From Welwitschia mirabilis (taxonomy: Eukaryota > Gnetophyta > Gnetopsida > Welwitschiales): a stretch of 27,665 bases of DNA. Under the pieces are notes generated by a model. The model saw only the letters and a program-made list of their open reading frames with translations. It ran no database searches and was not told the origin of the DNA. Of this stretch, positions 1 to 10,270 are shown piece after piece; positions within the stretch are counted from its first letter, which is position 1; each line of letters opens with the position of its first letter. The DNA lies in NCBI GenBank assembly GCA_051453625.1, contig JBOZIK010000001.1, forward strand, positions 256,970,655 through 256,998,319, in the 5' to 3' direction. The position numbers and the translations under genes were made by a program.

Positions 1-565
1 AAGATGTGAAAAAGAGATCATATTCCCATTAAACTAGTGAGTTGTTCATTGCGATATTAAAGAAGCAAATAAAATGCCATTTAATGATAACCACAATGTA
101 ATTACGTTTTCATAAAATAGAAGAACAGATTAAAAAAATGGTTATAAGTAATCATTGTATAAATCTTTGCCAAGAAATCCAAACGCTTTTCAGGACTCCC
201 GATCCTTAAATCTTGGCGTTCATTCGAGACATTAATCCATTAATAGGATGGATACTTTTTTAGCTTTCTCTATTCTTTGAAGAAGCAACCTTTAACTGTT
301 TAAAAAGTAAGTTGTACCATCATCTTGTGGAGTAAAAACAATTACATAATAGCTTAGCATAGAGGGAGATACATAGCGGAAAGTAGTAAAGAAGACCAAA
401 ATCCCCTTTTTTCTTGGATAAGCGATACATTCTTCATGCAACTATGTGAAATCCTTTCCTATTATTCTCACACAACAAGATAAAATGATGAAGTAACTTT
501 TGAATTAACTTCAAGCAATGGCAACCTAATAAGAGAAATAATAGATATAAGTAGTAGATAAAATG
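1..565. repeat. Diverged tandem duplication, copy 1 (post-RT part of LINE)
   Basis: This block aligns along its whole length with 862-1414 in the same orientation. Shared landmarks include the stretch around 228-250 (ttaatccattaataggatgg versus ttaatccattagtaggatgg), catcttgtggagt, agcggaaagtagtaaagaag, and gaagtaacttttgaattaac near 490. Copies differ by many substitutions and small indels, so the duplication is old. On the minus strand both carry the W-x-NV...DLxI..PxK region that follows the RT in plant LINEs; here it reads WINVSNERQDLRIGSPEK. The copy may continue left of the window. Confidence 0.8.
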
Positions 566-861
566 CTTTGAGCTCTTGATTGATATTCATTAACTCTCTG
601 AGCTAAGGTATGCTATAATTTATCACAAATATCATTAACGAAAATGTTTTCCAAATGCATATGATTAGACCTATTCATTTTTTAACAATATACAGGATTG
701 CCATCTTTCCACGATATTGGGTTTAGAGGTAATACATAATTAGCTTGAATAAAAACTACATTGGAAATCTAAGAAATAAGTTTATAATTATCTTTTTTGT
801 AGCATTTGTGTCATCATAAAACAACTCAAAGATTCCCCATGAAATGTAGTGATTATTCATG

Positions 862-1414
862 TGAAGATATGAAAAAACGATCATACCCCTATTAAACTAA
901 TGAGATATTAAAGAAGCAAATAAAATTTCATTTAATGAAAATGTAGTTACTTTTTATAAAATAGAAGAAAGGATAGAAAAATCTTTTCAAGTAGTCATCG
1001 TATAAATCATTTTTCATGCAATCCAAACTCTTTTTAGGATTTTAGATCCCTAAATCTTAACATCCATTACAGACATTAATCCATTAGTAGGATGGACACT
1101 TTTCTAGCTTAGTCTCTTCTTTGAAGAATTAGCCTTTACTCGTTTAAAAACTAAGTTCTACCACCATCTTGTGGAGTCAAAACAATTAGGTGATAACCTG
1201 GCACAGATGGGGATACTTAGCGGAAAGTAGTAAAGAAGATCAAAATCCCCTCCCTTTTTTTAGATAAGCAAAAAAATCTCCATGCACCTATGTGAAATCC
1301 TTTCCTATTATTATTATTACATAACTAAGATAATAACGAAGTAACTTTTGAATTAACTTGAAGTAATGGCAACCTAATAAGAGGAATAATAGATATGTGT
1401 AGCAGATAAAATGA
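862..1414. repeat. Diverged tandem duplication, copy 2 (post-RT part of LINE)
   Basis: Partner of the block at 1-565, with an offset of about 862 bases at its left end and about 848 at its right end. It lies directly after the RT remnant in the element's reading direction, so it is probably the original location of the post-RT segment. The 296 bases between the copies (566-861) have no visible partner inside the window. They either belong to a longer repeat unit whose other half is off the left edge, or are sequence unique to one copy. Confidence 0.8.
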
Positions 1415-1439
1415 TTTTACACACTAAATATTTCCACTC

Positions 1440-2900
1440 ATCATGAACCTTTTAGCTTTTCATTTATCTACTTCAGAAGGTAATTTATTAATAATAAAGT
1501 CTCATATAGGATTAACAGTCCCTTGAGAAGAAAAGAAAATTTTAAGAATTTTAATCACCTCTTTGTCTTAAACAATTTTCATTGGTTTAGAAGAGCCATG
1601 TAATATTTTTGCAAATCGGCGACGCTCCCTGACTATGGTTGTAATGGGTGGGAGCTTGATCGACGTATTAAGTTGGATGGGAGGAAGTATTAATGATATT
1701 TCTCAATTTGGCTTAGAACTAAAGAGAGAACAATAAAGATTAATATTAAAGAACGACTGATTAACTACATCTTAAAAATTCTTACCACAAAGAAGTAGTC
1801 ATTTACAAAGTGCATATTGATAAGCTACTCTAGATTTTCGATAATAGGAATATCATTAATAAGATTATTCTACTTATCCTTTCAAATAACATGGCATAAA
1901 AAATTTCTTGTAATGATGAAAAGATAGGGAGCTAAAGAACATCCTTGATTTATAGATCATTCAATAGGAAAGGTGAAGCTAACACTCCTCCACTAGCAAC
2001 ATAAGCATTTGCATCCTTAAACCAAAATTTATCATATGAATAAACATTTTTTCCCCAAACTAAAATAAAGTTCTATTCAATTTTATCATAAAATTTTGCA
2101 TAATCAAATCTAATGAAGGCAGTATGTTGATTAGCATTTTTACCCATGGTAAATATTTTCAACCAAATACAACATTATTAGGAATTTATCTCTTTATAAT
2201 AAAACCACTTTGCTTAATACAAATAATACTAGTTAGGATAGTTTTCAATCTATTAGCTAAACATTTAACTATAATCTTGTAAGAGAGAGTGGTTAAAGTA
2301 ATTGTCTTCAATTAGAAATGAAATGCAAATCAACCAAGTTTAGCAAAAGATGGATGGAACTCTAATTAAGATTTATGGCCTAAGTTGCCTTCATGTAAGG
2401 CTTTTTGGACTATGCTAAAGTAGCCTTTTCTAGTAACTTCTTAATGATACTTATAAAATTCTAAAAAATAGTCATCCATTCATGGAGCCTTATTATTAGC
2501 CATATCAAAACAAGCTACTTTTAACTCATCTTTCATACTATCTTTCTTCAAAATTTGATGGTTGGACTCTAAAACATTTTTAGGGATTAAACTAAAGATT
2601 TTGGTCTAAGAGATGTTGATGAAAAACATCTAGTTTGAAGAACTTAGTGAAATTATTAACTAAGCAACTAAGAATGACTTAAGGATTAGAGTTTACACTA
2701 CCATTAAATTCAAGTTTATCCAATTAAGAAAAAGTACAATCTTAATAAAATTAATTTTTTTAAAGTAACATTTTAAATGTTAAGCTAAGAAACTGTAATC
2801 TTAAATACAACACTTTTTATCCTATTCACAATTAGATGCATTTCCATGCAATCGAGAGAGAGAAGAATGATTTTGATTAGCTGAATTCTTGAAGTTAATC
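1440..2900 (-). pseudogene. LINE reverse transcriptase (RVT_1-type) remnant
   Basis: A chain of family motifs appears in the right order on the minus strand. FDMANNKAP at about 2484-2515 corresponds to the usual F.M...KAPGPDG entry motif. YKIIVKCLANRLKTIL at 2235-2282 is the very conserved block between RT motifs 1 and 2, and is followed by QSGFIIKR. QGCSLAPYLFII at 1890-1950 is the QG.PLSP-type motif. FVNDYFFV at 1784-1813 is the catalytic FADD box with one aspartate changed to asparagine. The set is diagnostic of a plant L1-type LINE. Several stops and frame shifts separate the motifs, so no enzyme can be made. The first catalytic aspartate was not located with confidence. Confidence 0.85.
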
Positions 2901-3164
2901 TAGAAACAAATGACATGATGATTTAAAATAAGCAATTATCACAGACTCTAATAAAAGTATTTTGATTTTAGTAAAATACATAAGAAAAACAAAATATTTT
3001 AAGATATTGAACAATATAACCATATCCTAATTGAAAATTTAATAAAGGATAAAAACGACTCTTGAGGAGAAGACTAACCTTGTTAAAGGTAATTAATAAG
3101 ACAAAATTTCTTATTATGAGAAGACTAGGAATTTTTCTCTTACGAATTAATATGTAAAAAGGAG

Positions 3165-3440
3165 GTTCTAATCCTATTAAATAATTTTACCATCATATTA
3201 AAATCTTCACTAAGAATTCAAAGAACATTTGCAAGAAAGAAAATCCACTTTAACCACAAGGCAACTCTTTTAATATCTTTATTTAGAGCATAGATGAAGT
3301 AGATTTTAAAAAACCTATGAGAGGAAAAAAGAAGCAACAAGATGCATATATTTAAAAATCATGATCACTTTGGACTTCGTTTATAGTACCAACATGAGTA
3401 AAGAATGACAGGAGAAACAACTCTATGAGTACTATGATTT
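3165..3440 (-). pseudogene. LINE endonuclease (exo/endo/phosphatase-like) remnant
   Basis: Minus-strand translation of about 3191-3299 reads IYALNKDIKRVALWLKW, then LANVL, a stop, and ILSEDFNMM. This matches the part of plant LINE endonucleases with the pattern YAxN...R..LW..L....PW...GDFN.I; the conserved GDFN appears here as EDFN. The domain normally cuts one strand of target DNA to prime reverse transcription. Only the middle of the domain is readable. The N-terminal start and the C-terminal SDH motif were not found, and frames change between pieces. It lies upstream of the RT in the element's own direction, as expected. Confidence 0.7.
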
Positions 3441-5150
3441 ATGGTAAATGTAACACTATTCCACATAAATAACTTCCTATAATTATCATTTATTCTTCAA
3501 AGATTTTATAATAATATAAAATAATAAGATATGGGATGTTTTTAAATGAAATTCCTAGCTCTTCTTTTCCAAAGTCTCTCTTTGAGCCCTTAGACATATT
3601 TAGAATACATAATCATGGACATTTAAGGGAAAAGATCCCCCTCATATTAGACAAATGAACACTTAGGTTGCAATTAAGAACCATGTGAGTCTCACAATTT
3701 TCTCCTAAGTCTTGAAACTGATTTGAGGCTTCTATAATAAGAGAAGTGCTTCTATTAAAGAACCTAGTTTTCTTTAAAGGTTCATTAGGACTAGGTCATT
3801 CATGTGATTTCACCATATTGAAGTATTATACACTTGATTGCTTTTTTTTCCCTTTTAGGAGCATGCACATTTTGTGAAAATACAAAATTCTTTAATAAAG
3901 AATCATTAGCTTCTTTCTCTGTATTCATTGAATAAGATTTATTATTTTGATTTTTTGTGCCTTGTATTGCCAAATGAAGTATTTTACCAATGCCACACCT
4001 TGAGCTAGAAGGAGTTTGATCTATGTTCTCTTGAAGCTTATTAGTAAACTTCTTCCATTTCAAGAGGAAATCATGGTTAATAAATGACCTCCCCTATGGT
4101 ACTAGTTGCAAGAATTCAAAATATCACATAAAAAAATTTATTGTGGATGGGTAACAGGATTAGATTTAAGGGGAAAATCTTTCTTTATTTTGCTTTAAAA
4201 AAAACAAAATTTAGAAATATGTTAATGAAATACCTTATTTTTAGTTTTAAGTTAGGAATAAAGCTTTAAATAACTTAACAATATCAAGCTTGGATTTCTT
4301 TAAAATAAGAGGCAAATATAGAAACTCCATAAAATTAGTAGCATGATGTTATTCTAGCACATTAACATTTAGTTTACATAATCAAACTATTAAAACAACA
4401 TGATAGTGAACATAAATCTACAAGAGAGAGATTTGTATACCACATAGGTTTTAACGAACACATTAAGTTAATAATATTTTAAAAAAAATGAAATAGTTTA
4501 TATGCAAGGTTACAATATCATAACACAATTAACCAAATTAATCTAATCTAAAAAAGGTGTCAATCTTGGGAGATAACCTAAGAATTTCAAAATAATATAT
4601 TGAAAGGAAAGCCTGATAGCACCTTTTTTAAAACAATTATCAAACAAAATTAAAAAAAATATATACTATTATACCTTTGAAATAATATGGTAAGGATTTT
4701 TAGAAGACATATTCAATAGAGTTTCTAGTCTTTTAATCCCTCATGCATCAGGTGTGATAGTTGCAATGTTCAGAATTATTGGATCTTGTGTGTTTGTGGT
4801 TATTAGAATCCATCCTCAATTCATATCATCAAAGTATTATGTCTTCATATTTATAGAAAATTCCATCCAAATACAATTCAAATATAGAAAGACAAGATAA
4901 ACAATTTTAGACATATGTTAAATTAATAATATAAAAAGAGAATGTAGCATTTTATGTAAAATTCGATAATTGACCACCATTTAGTAATTCACATAAACGT
5001 TACCCACTTAGCTTTCATTTTATTTGCAATGGCTCATCATTATTATTAACATGGTTCATTCTTTTACAAAACTCTAAGAAAATGTAATTCTTATGCAAAA
5101 ATAATTAAAAAATTGTATATAAATTTAAAAGGAAACATGATGTTGTCTTT
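3441..5150. other. Unassigned AT-rich stretch upstream of the LINE
   Basis: No recognisable gene. It holds one minus-strand open frame of 87 codons at 3800-4063, rich in Lys, Asn and Ser with a basic end (KREKKAIK). Its position upstream of the endonuclease and its basic, polar make-up would fit a remnant of LINE ORF1 or the start of ORF2, but I see no zinc knuckle or other family motif, so this is only a guess. The rest is simple AT-rich sequence with stops in all frames. Confidence 0.3.
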
Positions 5151-5689
5151 GTCAGACACATAAGTATTAATGCATTAAAAGAAAGTTCCTTGAAAAACTA
5201 CATCTTGGATAAGAATAGATCATAATCTTAACTTCCTCATTAGTTTCCAAGAGATCATCCTACAGTATTATGGCTCCAACTATCTATCCATCTACACCAT
5301 TCTAATCTTAGTGGATGCTTATTAAGATTTGTCAAAAGATACCATAACAAAGGCAATGTCATATCCCTTGATGTTATCAAAATATGCAAGAATCTAACAA
5401 TTTCCCATTATTATGCTTCACATTGGTTCTTGACTTATTCAAAGGATTTTTCCATATTGACTTATTTCTTGGATTTAAAAAGGTCATCCTTATCCTCATC
5501 TTCTATAAAAATGCATTAACTATTAATGTTTTCTTCAAATAAATTACTTTTGTAAAACAATGACTTCTTCTCTTATGTGAACAACAAAATAGAGGTATTA
5601 AAACTATAGTTTTTAGTTTCCACAACTTTTTAACTAAATGTGGTTCTTGTATTAAATGTTCTAAAATATTCTTTAAAAAAAAATCTTAT
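5150..5689. other. Unassigned, possible 3' end of the chromovirus
   Basis: No gene or RNA recognised. By position, just past the integrase C-terminal region in the element's direction, this should hold the chromodomain, polypurine tract and 3' LTR, but no TG...CA ends or tract could be fixed. Confidence 0.25.
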
Positions 5690-5779
5690 ATGAAATTCCA
5701 AAATCTTCTTCACCTTAACTTAAAAGGTCATGTTACTCTTAATTGAAATGTTCTTGAAATTCAATACTTATTCATCTAT

Positions 5780-6150
5780 CATATGCTTATAAAAAGTGTT
5801 AAGTAGACTTACATGAAAATTCAGATAAATATTTTTTCAATCTTCAAGTACCTATAACTTATAAGCAAGTTCTCCTACTTATCATTTAATCTCAAAAGAA
5901 CCATAATACCTACTTTAAAACTTGGCATAAGCCATTCATAATAAACTTCTTTCATGCTTGATTCTATTTAGTACTTGAAATCCTACTTTGTCTTTTACTT
6001 TATGGAATATCTTCTTAAATATTATTTATCAACCTTATTTATCCTTTAATCTTAGGATGGAAGATGGTGATGAAATCTAGTTGGCCTCTAACATTTTTAA
6101 AAAGTTTTTCTTAAAAATTTACAAGAAACTTTATATCACAGTTACATTTA
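5780..6150 (-). pseudogene. Chromovirus integrase, core end and C-terminal domain
   Basis: At about 6040-6140 the minus strand gives CDIKFLVNF, a stop, then EKLFKNVRGQLDFITIFHPK. This matches the SDRD.KFL..FW..L....GT.L.FST..HPQTDGQTE block, which holds the second aspartate of the DDE catalytic triad. At about 5789-5911 it gives YYGSFEIK, VGELAYKL and FHVSLLNTFY, the post-core block of plant chromoviruses. A chromodomain would follow below 5780. VKKILEFHIRF near 5700 vaguely fits its PxxIL..R start, but I would not call it. The zinc-binding N-terminal domain was not recognised. Confidence 0.85.
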
Positions 6151-6719
6151 GAAGTGTCTTTCAATTTAAGCACTTCCTCTATAACTTTTTGTGTAATAAC
6201 TTCTACAACATAAATGATTTTAATTAGAATAATTTATTTCATGTTTGTTAACTAACATGCAAGAATAAATCATGATTCTTTCTAGTTAGTATTTATGATA
6301 AAACCCATAATAGTTCTTATTACTTTGATAAAGATTGTTTTAAGGGTTGTAATATTTTGGAGCATTACTTTTGTTTTAGTTTTGCCTTCTAACATTTTGA
6401 ATGCTTTGTATAAAACTTTTATATTTATATTTTATTTTCTATTTTTTAATAATATATTATTATTATTTGTTAAAAGACATTTTTTAAGAATCAAACTAAC
6501 AATCATAAAGCTACCCTTTTTCAACCAAAAGTAATGCTTTCTTTTTATCATGTAGCTCTGTTCTTAAAAAAGAATAACTCATCATAGTTACCTTAGCTAG
6601 CAATAAGATCTATCTTCATCCTTTACTATTTTCTTAAAATGTGAATCACTAGGAAATACTTCATTAAAATAAAAGCAAGCAAACATCACATTTATTTTAA
6701 ATTCTATTGTCTTATATTT

Positions 6720-6830
6720 TTATTCCTAGAGGATATTGTAAATCAAAATGATACTTGGATAAAAACGTCCACCCATGTTCTTTGATTGATATTTAGTAGT
6801 GGTCAAATTCACAACCATTGTACATTTTGA
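6720..6830 (-). pseudogene. Chromovirus RNase H, C-terminal fragment
   Basis: The minus strand reads HGWTFLSKYHFDLQYPLG at about 6726-6780. This corresponds to the RQARW.EFLS.YDF.I.Y.KGKEN segment that closes the RNase H of plant Ty3/gypsy elements, just before the ADALSR motif. RNase H degrades the RNA strand of the replication hybrid. The catalytic residues lie further upstream and were not read with confidence. The fragment sits between the RT and integrase remnants, as the family order demands. Confidence 0.6.
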
Positions 6831-7085
6831 GGATGACCTAATTTTCTACTAAATAAAATTTCCATGCTTTTATGGCATGAGTTATTATTAATAATTTCAA
6901 ATCATAGATTTAATAATTTTTTTTAATATTATAAAACTTATGATTCATTATATAGTTATCTTAAGAAAGAACTACTTAAATTTATACTTGGTTATTATTT
7001 TGGAGAGTTGGTTAAATACAAAGGTTCTCGTTTCATGGTCAAATTAATGAGTGTAATTATGTCTTATATTATTCATTTATAAACC

Positions 7086-7446
7086 TTAAATGAAATCTCA
7101 ATCATGTAAGAAGTTCTTGATATTAAATTAACCACACTTATTGAGATTCATTCATAATTCATTCTTCTACAGTACTTTCATTAAAATCTTTAAATCTAAA
7201 TGATTTGTAATTCTTTTGAAACTAAATAATATATCATCCATAAAAGTTATAACAAATTTATCTAAATATGATCCATATGTATTGTTCATTAATAACATAA
7301 AGCTAAAAAATGTATTCGTTAATTTAAAAGTCATGAGAATAAATCAAAATATTATTACCTAGTTTGTAAAACATTTTTGAAAATACCATTATCTTGAATA
7401 TTAATTTGATGTTATGTAGGATTAAAATTCATTTTTTTAATAGGTC
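7086..7446 (-). pseudogene. Chromovirus RT, catalytic part
   Basis: Near 7380-7440 the minus strand reads MNFNPT, a stop, then HQINIQDNGIFKNVLQTR, matching DLRSGYHQI.I...DI.KTAFRTRYG. MNNTYGSYLDKFVITFMDDI follows at about 7226-7290; FMDDI is the catalytic YxDD-type box (F.DDI in plant gypsy elements), with both aspartates kept. Next come HLDLKILMKVL and LNKCG, matching H..HL..VL..L...L....KC.F. Only stops and small frame errors interrupt the alignment, which makes this one of the best-preserved pieces of the window, although no open frame is left. Confidence 0.9.
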
Positions 7447-7453
7447 CTTCATT
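7447..7453. repeat. Candidate target-site duplication, left
   Basis: Sequence cttcatt, identical to 9366-9372. Both sit at the edges of chromovirus RT homology. Seven bases is at the short end of LINE duplications and could arise by chance, but the position is right. Confidence 0.55.
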
Positions 7454-8870
7454 GTTTTTTGAATGAAAATTAAGCTTTCATTGCTATGCAGAAATGAAAG
7501 TTCCAATACTACAATTAAAAAAATAGAGGGTAGATGACATATCCAGAATTATGAATCGAAGCAGAAATCATGAGAGTTTAGAGAATGATGGATAATGCAA
7601 GGCAAAACTAACAGAAAGGCAGCAAACTAGCTTTTTCCTTCTCTCCTTCTGATGACTCTGAACCTCTTGTGCCAACACCTGTACGTAGGCCTGATAGTGT
7701 GGTGATCAAGTGAATTCATAGTGTGTTGAAACTAGTGATCTTTTCTGATTCCTGCTCTTGATTAAGAATGTTTATCTCTGAAGAGCGCTGTTCAAACTGT
7801 GTTCCTTTGACCATATCATTAGGTGCTCCTCTTAATCTAGAGTCTCCTTTGATTGGTCTGCTTCAAGCTAAGAAAGATCTCAATCTGAGCTCCAAAAATG
7901 AGTGCATCTGAGTTAAACTTCCAGTCTGGTAGATTGAATAAATTATCCTTAATTCTATGGAAAAGGCCCAATTTGAAACATTTTTGGGACCCTTGGGCCT
8001 GAGTTAGAGATATATTATGTGTGGGGTTCCAGAACTGCGAGAAACAAAATAGAAAGAAAGCAAATCAGAGTAAAAACTGATGCTAGATAAAATCTGGAGA
8101 ATGTAGGACGCCGATTACTAAAAATCCTTCTGTTGGTTATGGTCTTGTTAAGCCATTATCCTTTTGCCTGTGATGATAAGTATGACATATTTCTAGAGAT
8201 CCATTTCTGAGACTACTTCCTAAGGGTGAAAACAATGAAAGATAGGTGTTTGGGAGGAGCAAGGGATGGGTATGTTATGCTGCTAAGCATCCACATGAAT
8301 TGAAAATAGTGAAATAAAGAAAGCATTTTTCAAGCTTGCTTCAGGGTTCAAACCTCTCTCAGGCTTAAAAATTGTTGCTGCTTTGGCCTTAGGTTATGAT
8401 AATACAGTTTAATTTCAACAAACAATGCCTCTATCATTAGTTTATCAGATATAAATCCCAGAATTCAGCTGATCAAAGCAAATTTATTTGGCAATGCTTT
8501 GAGAGAATGTAATAAACTTTTGCAGGTACAAGTTGAGTCAACATAATATTCATCTTAGGCTATGTCACAGGCACTTCCTTTGCTACATATTAGAATGCAC
8601 TGGTCGCTTAAGATAGCTATTTGGCTGGCCAACTCTAGCTTTGTGATCAACCCCAAATCACCTGGTCAAAATCCCAAAATCCTAGCTTTTTGAGGTACGT
8701 TTAGCTTCATTAATTACTCTTTCCATCTTTATTTCATCCCTCTTGCAATGGGGAGTTGTCGTAGCTCCAATAAATAGTCACTTTGTGGTACTGAAACTTA
8801 TCTTTAAACTAATTGAGGGGAGATAGTCATGAGACGACACTAGATTTGGTTTTTGCAGGTTTCTTTTAAT
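7454..8870 (-). other. Non-coding 3' part of the inserted LINE, or cargo
   Basis: Beyond the zf-RVT block the insert continues for about 1.4 kb without recognisable coding motifs, at a base composition nearer to ordinary plant genic or UTR sequence than to its surroundings. On the minus strand there is a pyrimidine-rich run ending in tttgtttctcgcag at about 8035-8048, which resembles a 3' splice site. It may be a long 3' UTR, a 3'-transduced host segment, or a second insertion joined to the LINE. No open frame of note. Confidence 0.4.
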
Positions 8871-8959
8871 TTTTGAATTTCTGACAGTTTAAACTGAAGA
8901 TGCATTTTGATCTCATTGGCTCTGTGCTAAAATCTAAACTCTGACTGTCTGAACATCTT

Positions 8960-9340
8960 TTCATTTTGTCCTTGCCAGATATGGTAAATACACGCAGTAA
9001 TCAGGGAAAAAGTGATGCTATTTTGAGTATTCTTCACTTTGAATCTGTGCTTGAGCCATTGTAACAAACTTATCCAAGAATTTGATGGAGGTTGAATGCA
9101 AACTAGGTTCAGTGAGTATTGGAGAAGGGCAAAGGAGAGAGGGCATTCAAAGAAAAGATGGTCTCTAGTCTCTTTAGTCCTAGTGGTTTATCTGGAGCCC
9201 TTGCTTGATTAGTCTTGCTTTGGTTTTTAGCCTATTGTTGCATGCAAGCCAAGAGATGAAAGCGTGTTTTGGTTGGGCATACCTGTTCCAAACAATTTGC
9301 CACCACTCTTTGGTGGCTTGATCTCTCAGCTAGGCATACA
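8960..9340 (-). pseudogene. LINE reverse-transcriptase zinc-binding domain (zf-RVT) remnant
   Basis: The minus strand reads EWWQIVWNRYAQPKHAFISW, then LACNNRLKTKARLIKQGL, at about 9190-9308. This is the W..IW....PPK..FI.WLA...RL.T..RL...G block that defines the zf-RVT domain of plant LINEs. ETRDHLFFECP is recognisable in shifted frames (rc text gagaccatcttttctttgaatgccc), and IYHIWQARN at about 8968-8995 closes the domain. It lies C-terminal to the RT in intact elements and probably binds RNA. Several stops and frameshifts are present, but it is less decayed than the other LINE pieces here. The RT itself is absent because of 5' truncation. Confidence 0.85.
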
Positions 9341-9365
9341 TGGAATAAGTGGAGAAAGGCCCTTG

Positions 9366-9372
9366 CTTCATT
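9366..9372. repeat. Candidate target-site duplication, right
   Basis: Sequence cttcatt, the partner of 7447-7453. It is directly followed by the RT block ending in NKVKMK (minus strand). Confidence 0.55.
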
Positions 9373-9560
9373 TTTACTTTATTACATTGTGTATAATCTA
9401 TGCATAATTTTAAGCTAAGATATTTCTTATTTACAAATGAAACTAATGCTCTCCAAGATGATAAACTTAGTAATTTTTTCCCATTTTAGTTCCCTTATCT
9501 TTATTGGGGGTATTGGATCCTATAAAAAGGTCTTATTATTATCAAGATAATTAATTTTAC
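9373..9560 (-). pseudogene. Chromovirus RT, N-terminal fragment
   Basis: Minus-strand translation gives PFYRIQYP near 9510-9530, equivalent to the PYR..P block. It continues with SWRALVSFVNKK and then LSLKLCIDYTQCNKVKMK. This is the SPWGAPVLFVKKKDGSLR.CIDYR.LNKVT block, which opens Ty3/gypsy reverse transcriptases and binds the primer-template. Homology stops abruptly at about 9373, exactly where the LINE insertion begins, and resumes with the next RT block on the other side at 7446. About 20 codons of the usual PLPRIDDLLDQL segment are missing between the two halves, so a small deletion is also likely. Confidence 0.85.
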
Positions 9561-9894
9561 AACATCAATGGGTAAAAAGTAGCTAATAACTTAAAATGTA
9601 TAGTAGTAAGCAGCTAAACTACGAAAACATAGAAGAAAAATGTACTATGAAAGGACAAAAGACTAAAGTGATGTATAACTATGCCAACTATAATTTGAAG
9701 AAAACCAAAGAAAGAGTGATTGCATTAGAGAGTTTACTTGTATGTTCTCCTTTACTACATAGGCATGAACGTGAAAAGATACTATTCAAAAAATACTATA
9801 TTTTTCTTATAAATGTAAGAAGAAGGAAGTGGACACATTTGATTTTTTGTAGTATAAATTACATCTTCTCTTCTATATGACATAAAAATTCATG
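9561..9894. other. Unassigned, between chromovirus RT and a LINE fragment
   Basis: By position this should encode the chromovirus protease-RT linker on the minus strand, but no motif is seen. A plus-strand open frame of 94 codons (9596-9880) has no recognisable domain and runs against the element's coding direction. I regard it as chance. Confidence 0.3.
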
Positions 9895-10270
9895 TCCTGA
9901 TGATGTTCCATAGAAAAAAAAAGATCACTCAAAATTCCAATTAGTTTCTAAAAGAATGGTTCCAAAATTCATGGGAATATAAGGAAGAATAAAAGAATCT
10001 AAATTCCATGCATTTCTAGCAAATAGAAAATAAATAAAAACATGAAAAAAACCATCCTCTTGATTACAAATTGGACAACGTGCATCTAAGATTCCCAAAT
10101 TTTATAGGTGATTGATAATAGGAAGACCTTAAAAACTTAGGTACAAAAGAAAATTTCTAATCTTAGAAAGAGATGAAAGATTCAAAATTGTTCTTAAAGT
10201 AGAAATACAAAGAGAGGATGCATGTTCCATGTTGAAATCCTATATGGGATTTTTGTAATACCATAATATC
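9895..10270 (-). pseudogene. LINE zinc-binding domain (zf-RVT) fragment
   Basis: Minus-strand translation gives SKIRNFLLYLS, then LPIINHL, then NLGILDARCPICNQEDGFF and HVFIYFLFARNAWNL, at about 9990-10150. This fits zf-RVT: PPKIR.FLWRL....LPT...L...G+.....CP.C..E.E...HLF..C.FAR..W. The CPIC pair and the histidine are kept; the last cysteine position reads as Tyr or Phe. It belongs to a different LINE copy from the insert at 7454-9365, as the sequences do not resemble each other closely. It is followed on its 3' side by the chromovirus and on its 5' side by unassigned sequence, so it is an isolated fragment. Confidence 0.8.

Larger units (their letters stand above)
1..3440 (-). mobile_element. 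Degenerate plant L1-type LINE (ORF2 region), extends past the left edge
   Basis: Reading right to left on the minus strand, this stretch gives the order expected of a plant non-LTR retrotransposon ORF2: endonuclease near 3170-3440, reverse transcriptase near 1440-2900, then the post-RT region down to position 1. Such an ORF nicks target DNA and copies its own RNA at the nick. Each domain is broken into short pieces by many stops and frame changes, so the element is long dead. No poly-A tail or target duplication is visible, because the 3' end lies beyond the left edge. The 5' limit is uncertain: homology fades near 3440. The family (L1 clade of plants) follows from the motif set; the subfamily cannot be told. 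Confidence 0.85.
7454..9365 (-). mobile_element. 5'-truncated LINE inserted into the chromovirus RT
   Basis: This 1.9 kb segment separates two halves of one reverse-transcriptase domain. It is visibly less AT-rich than both flanks. It is bounded by cttcatt on both sides (7447-7453 and 9366-9372), a plausible target-site duplication. In minus orientation it opens within a LINE ORF2 just before the zinc-binding domain (5' truncation, typical of LINE insertions). It ends near 7454 in a short A-rich end (rc: cattcaaaaaac), too short to be a convincing poly-A tail. Only the first 400 bases or so are recognisable LINE coding sequence; the remaining 1.4 kb is non-coding. Confidence 0.75.
5690..9560 (-). 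mobile_element. Degenerate Ty3/gypsy chromovirus pol, split by a LINE insertion
   Basis: On the minus strand the order is RT (9560-9373, then 7446-7086), RNase H end (about 6780-6726), integrase core (about 6145-6043) and integrase C-terminal region (about 5911-5789). This is the pol order of Ty3/gypsy elements. The C-terminal block of the type GPFEI...VGE.AYKL...FHVSLLK is typical of plant chromoviruses. All frames are broken. Protease and gag would lie above 9560 but are not recognised, and no LTR was found; an LTR could lie in 5150-5690, where nothing distinctive is visible. The 7447-9372 interruption is a separate LINE. Confidence 0.85.

Noticed and set aside
6295-6534. 79-codon plus-strand open frame
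   Set aside because: It runs antisense to the chromovirus pol, is made of hydrophobic AT-rich codons, and has no recognised motif.
9515-9530. TATA-box-like cctataaaaagg on the plus strand
   Set aside because: It is the complement of the PFYRI block of the chromovirus RT on the minus strand and sits inside that coding remnant.
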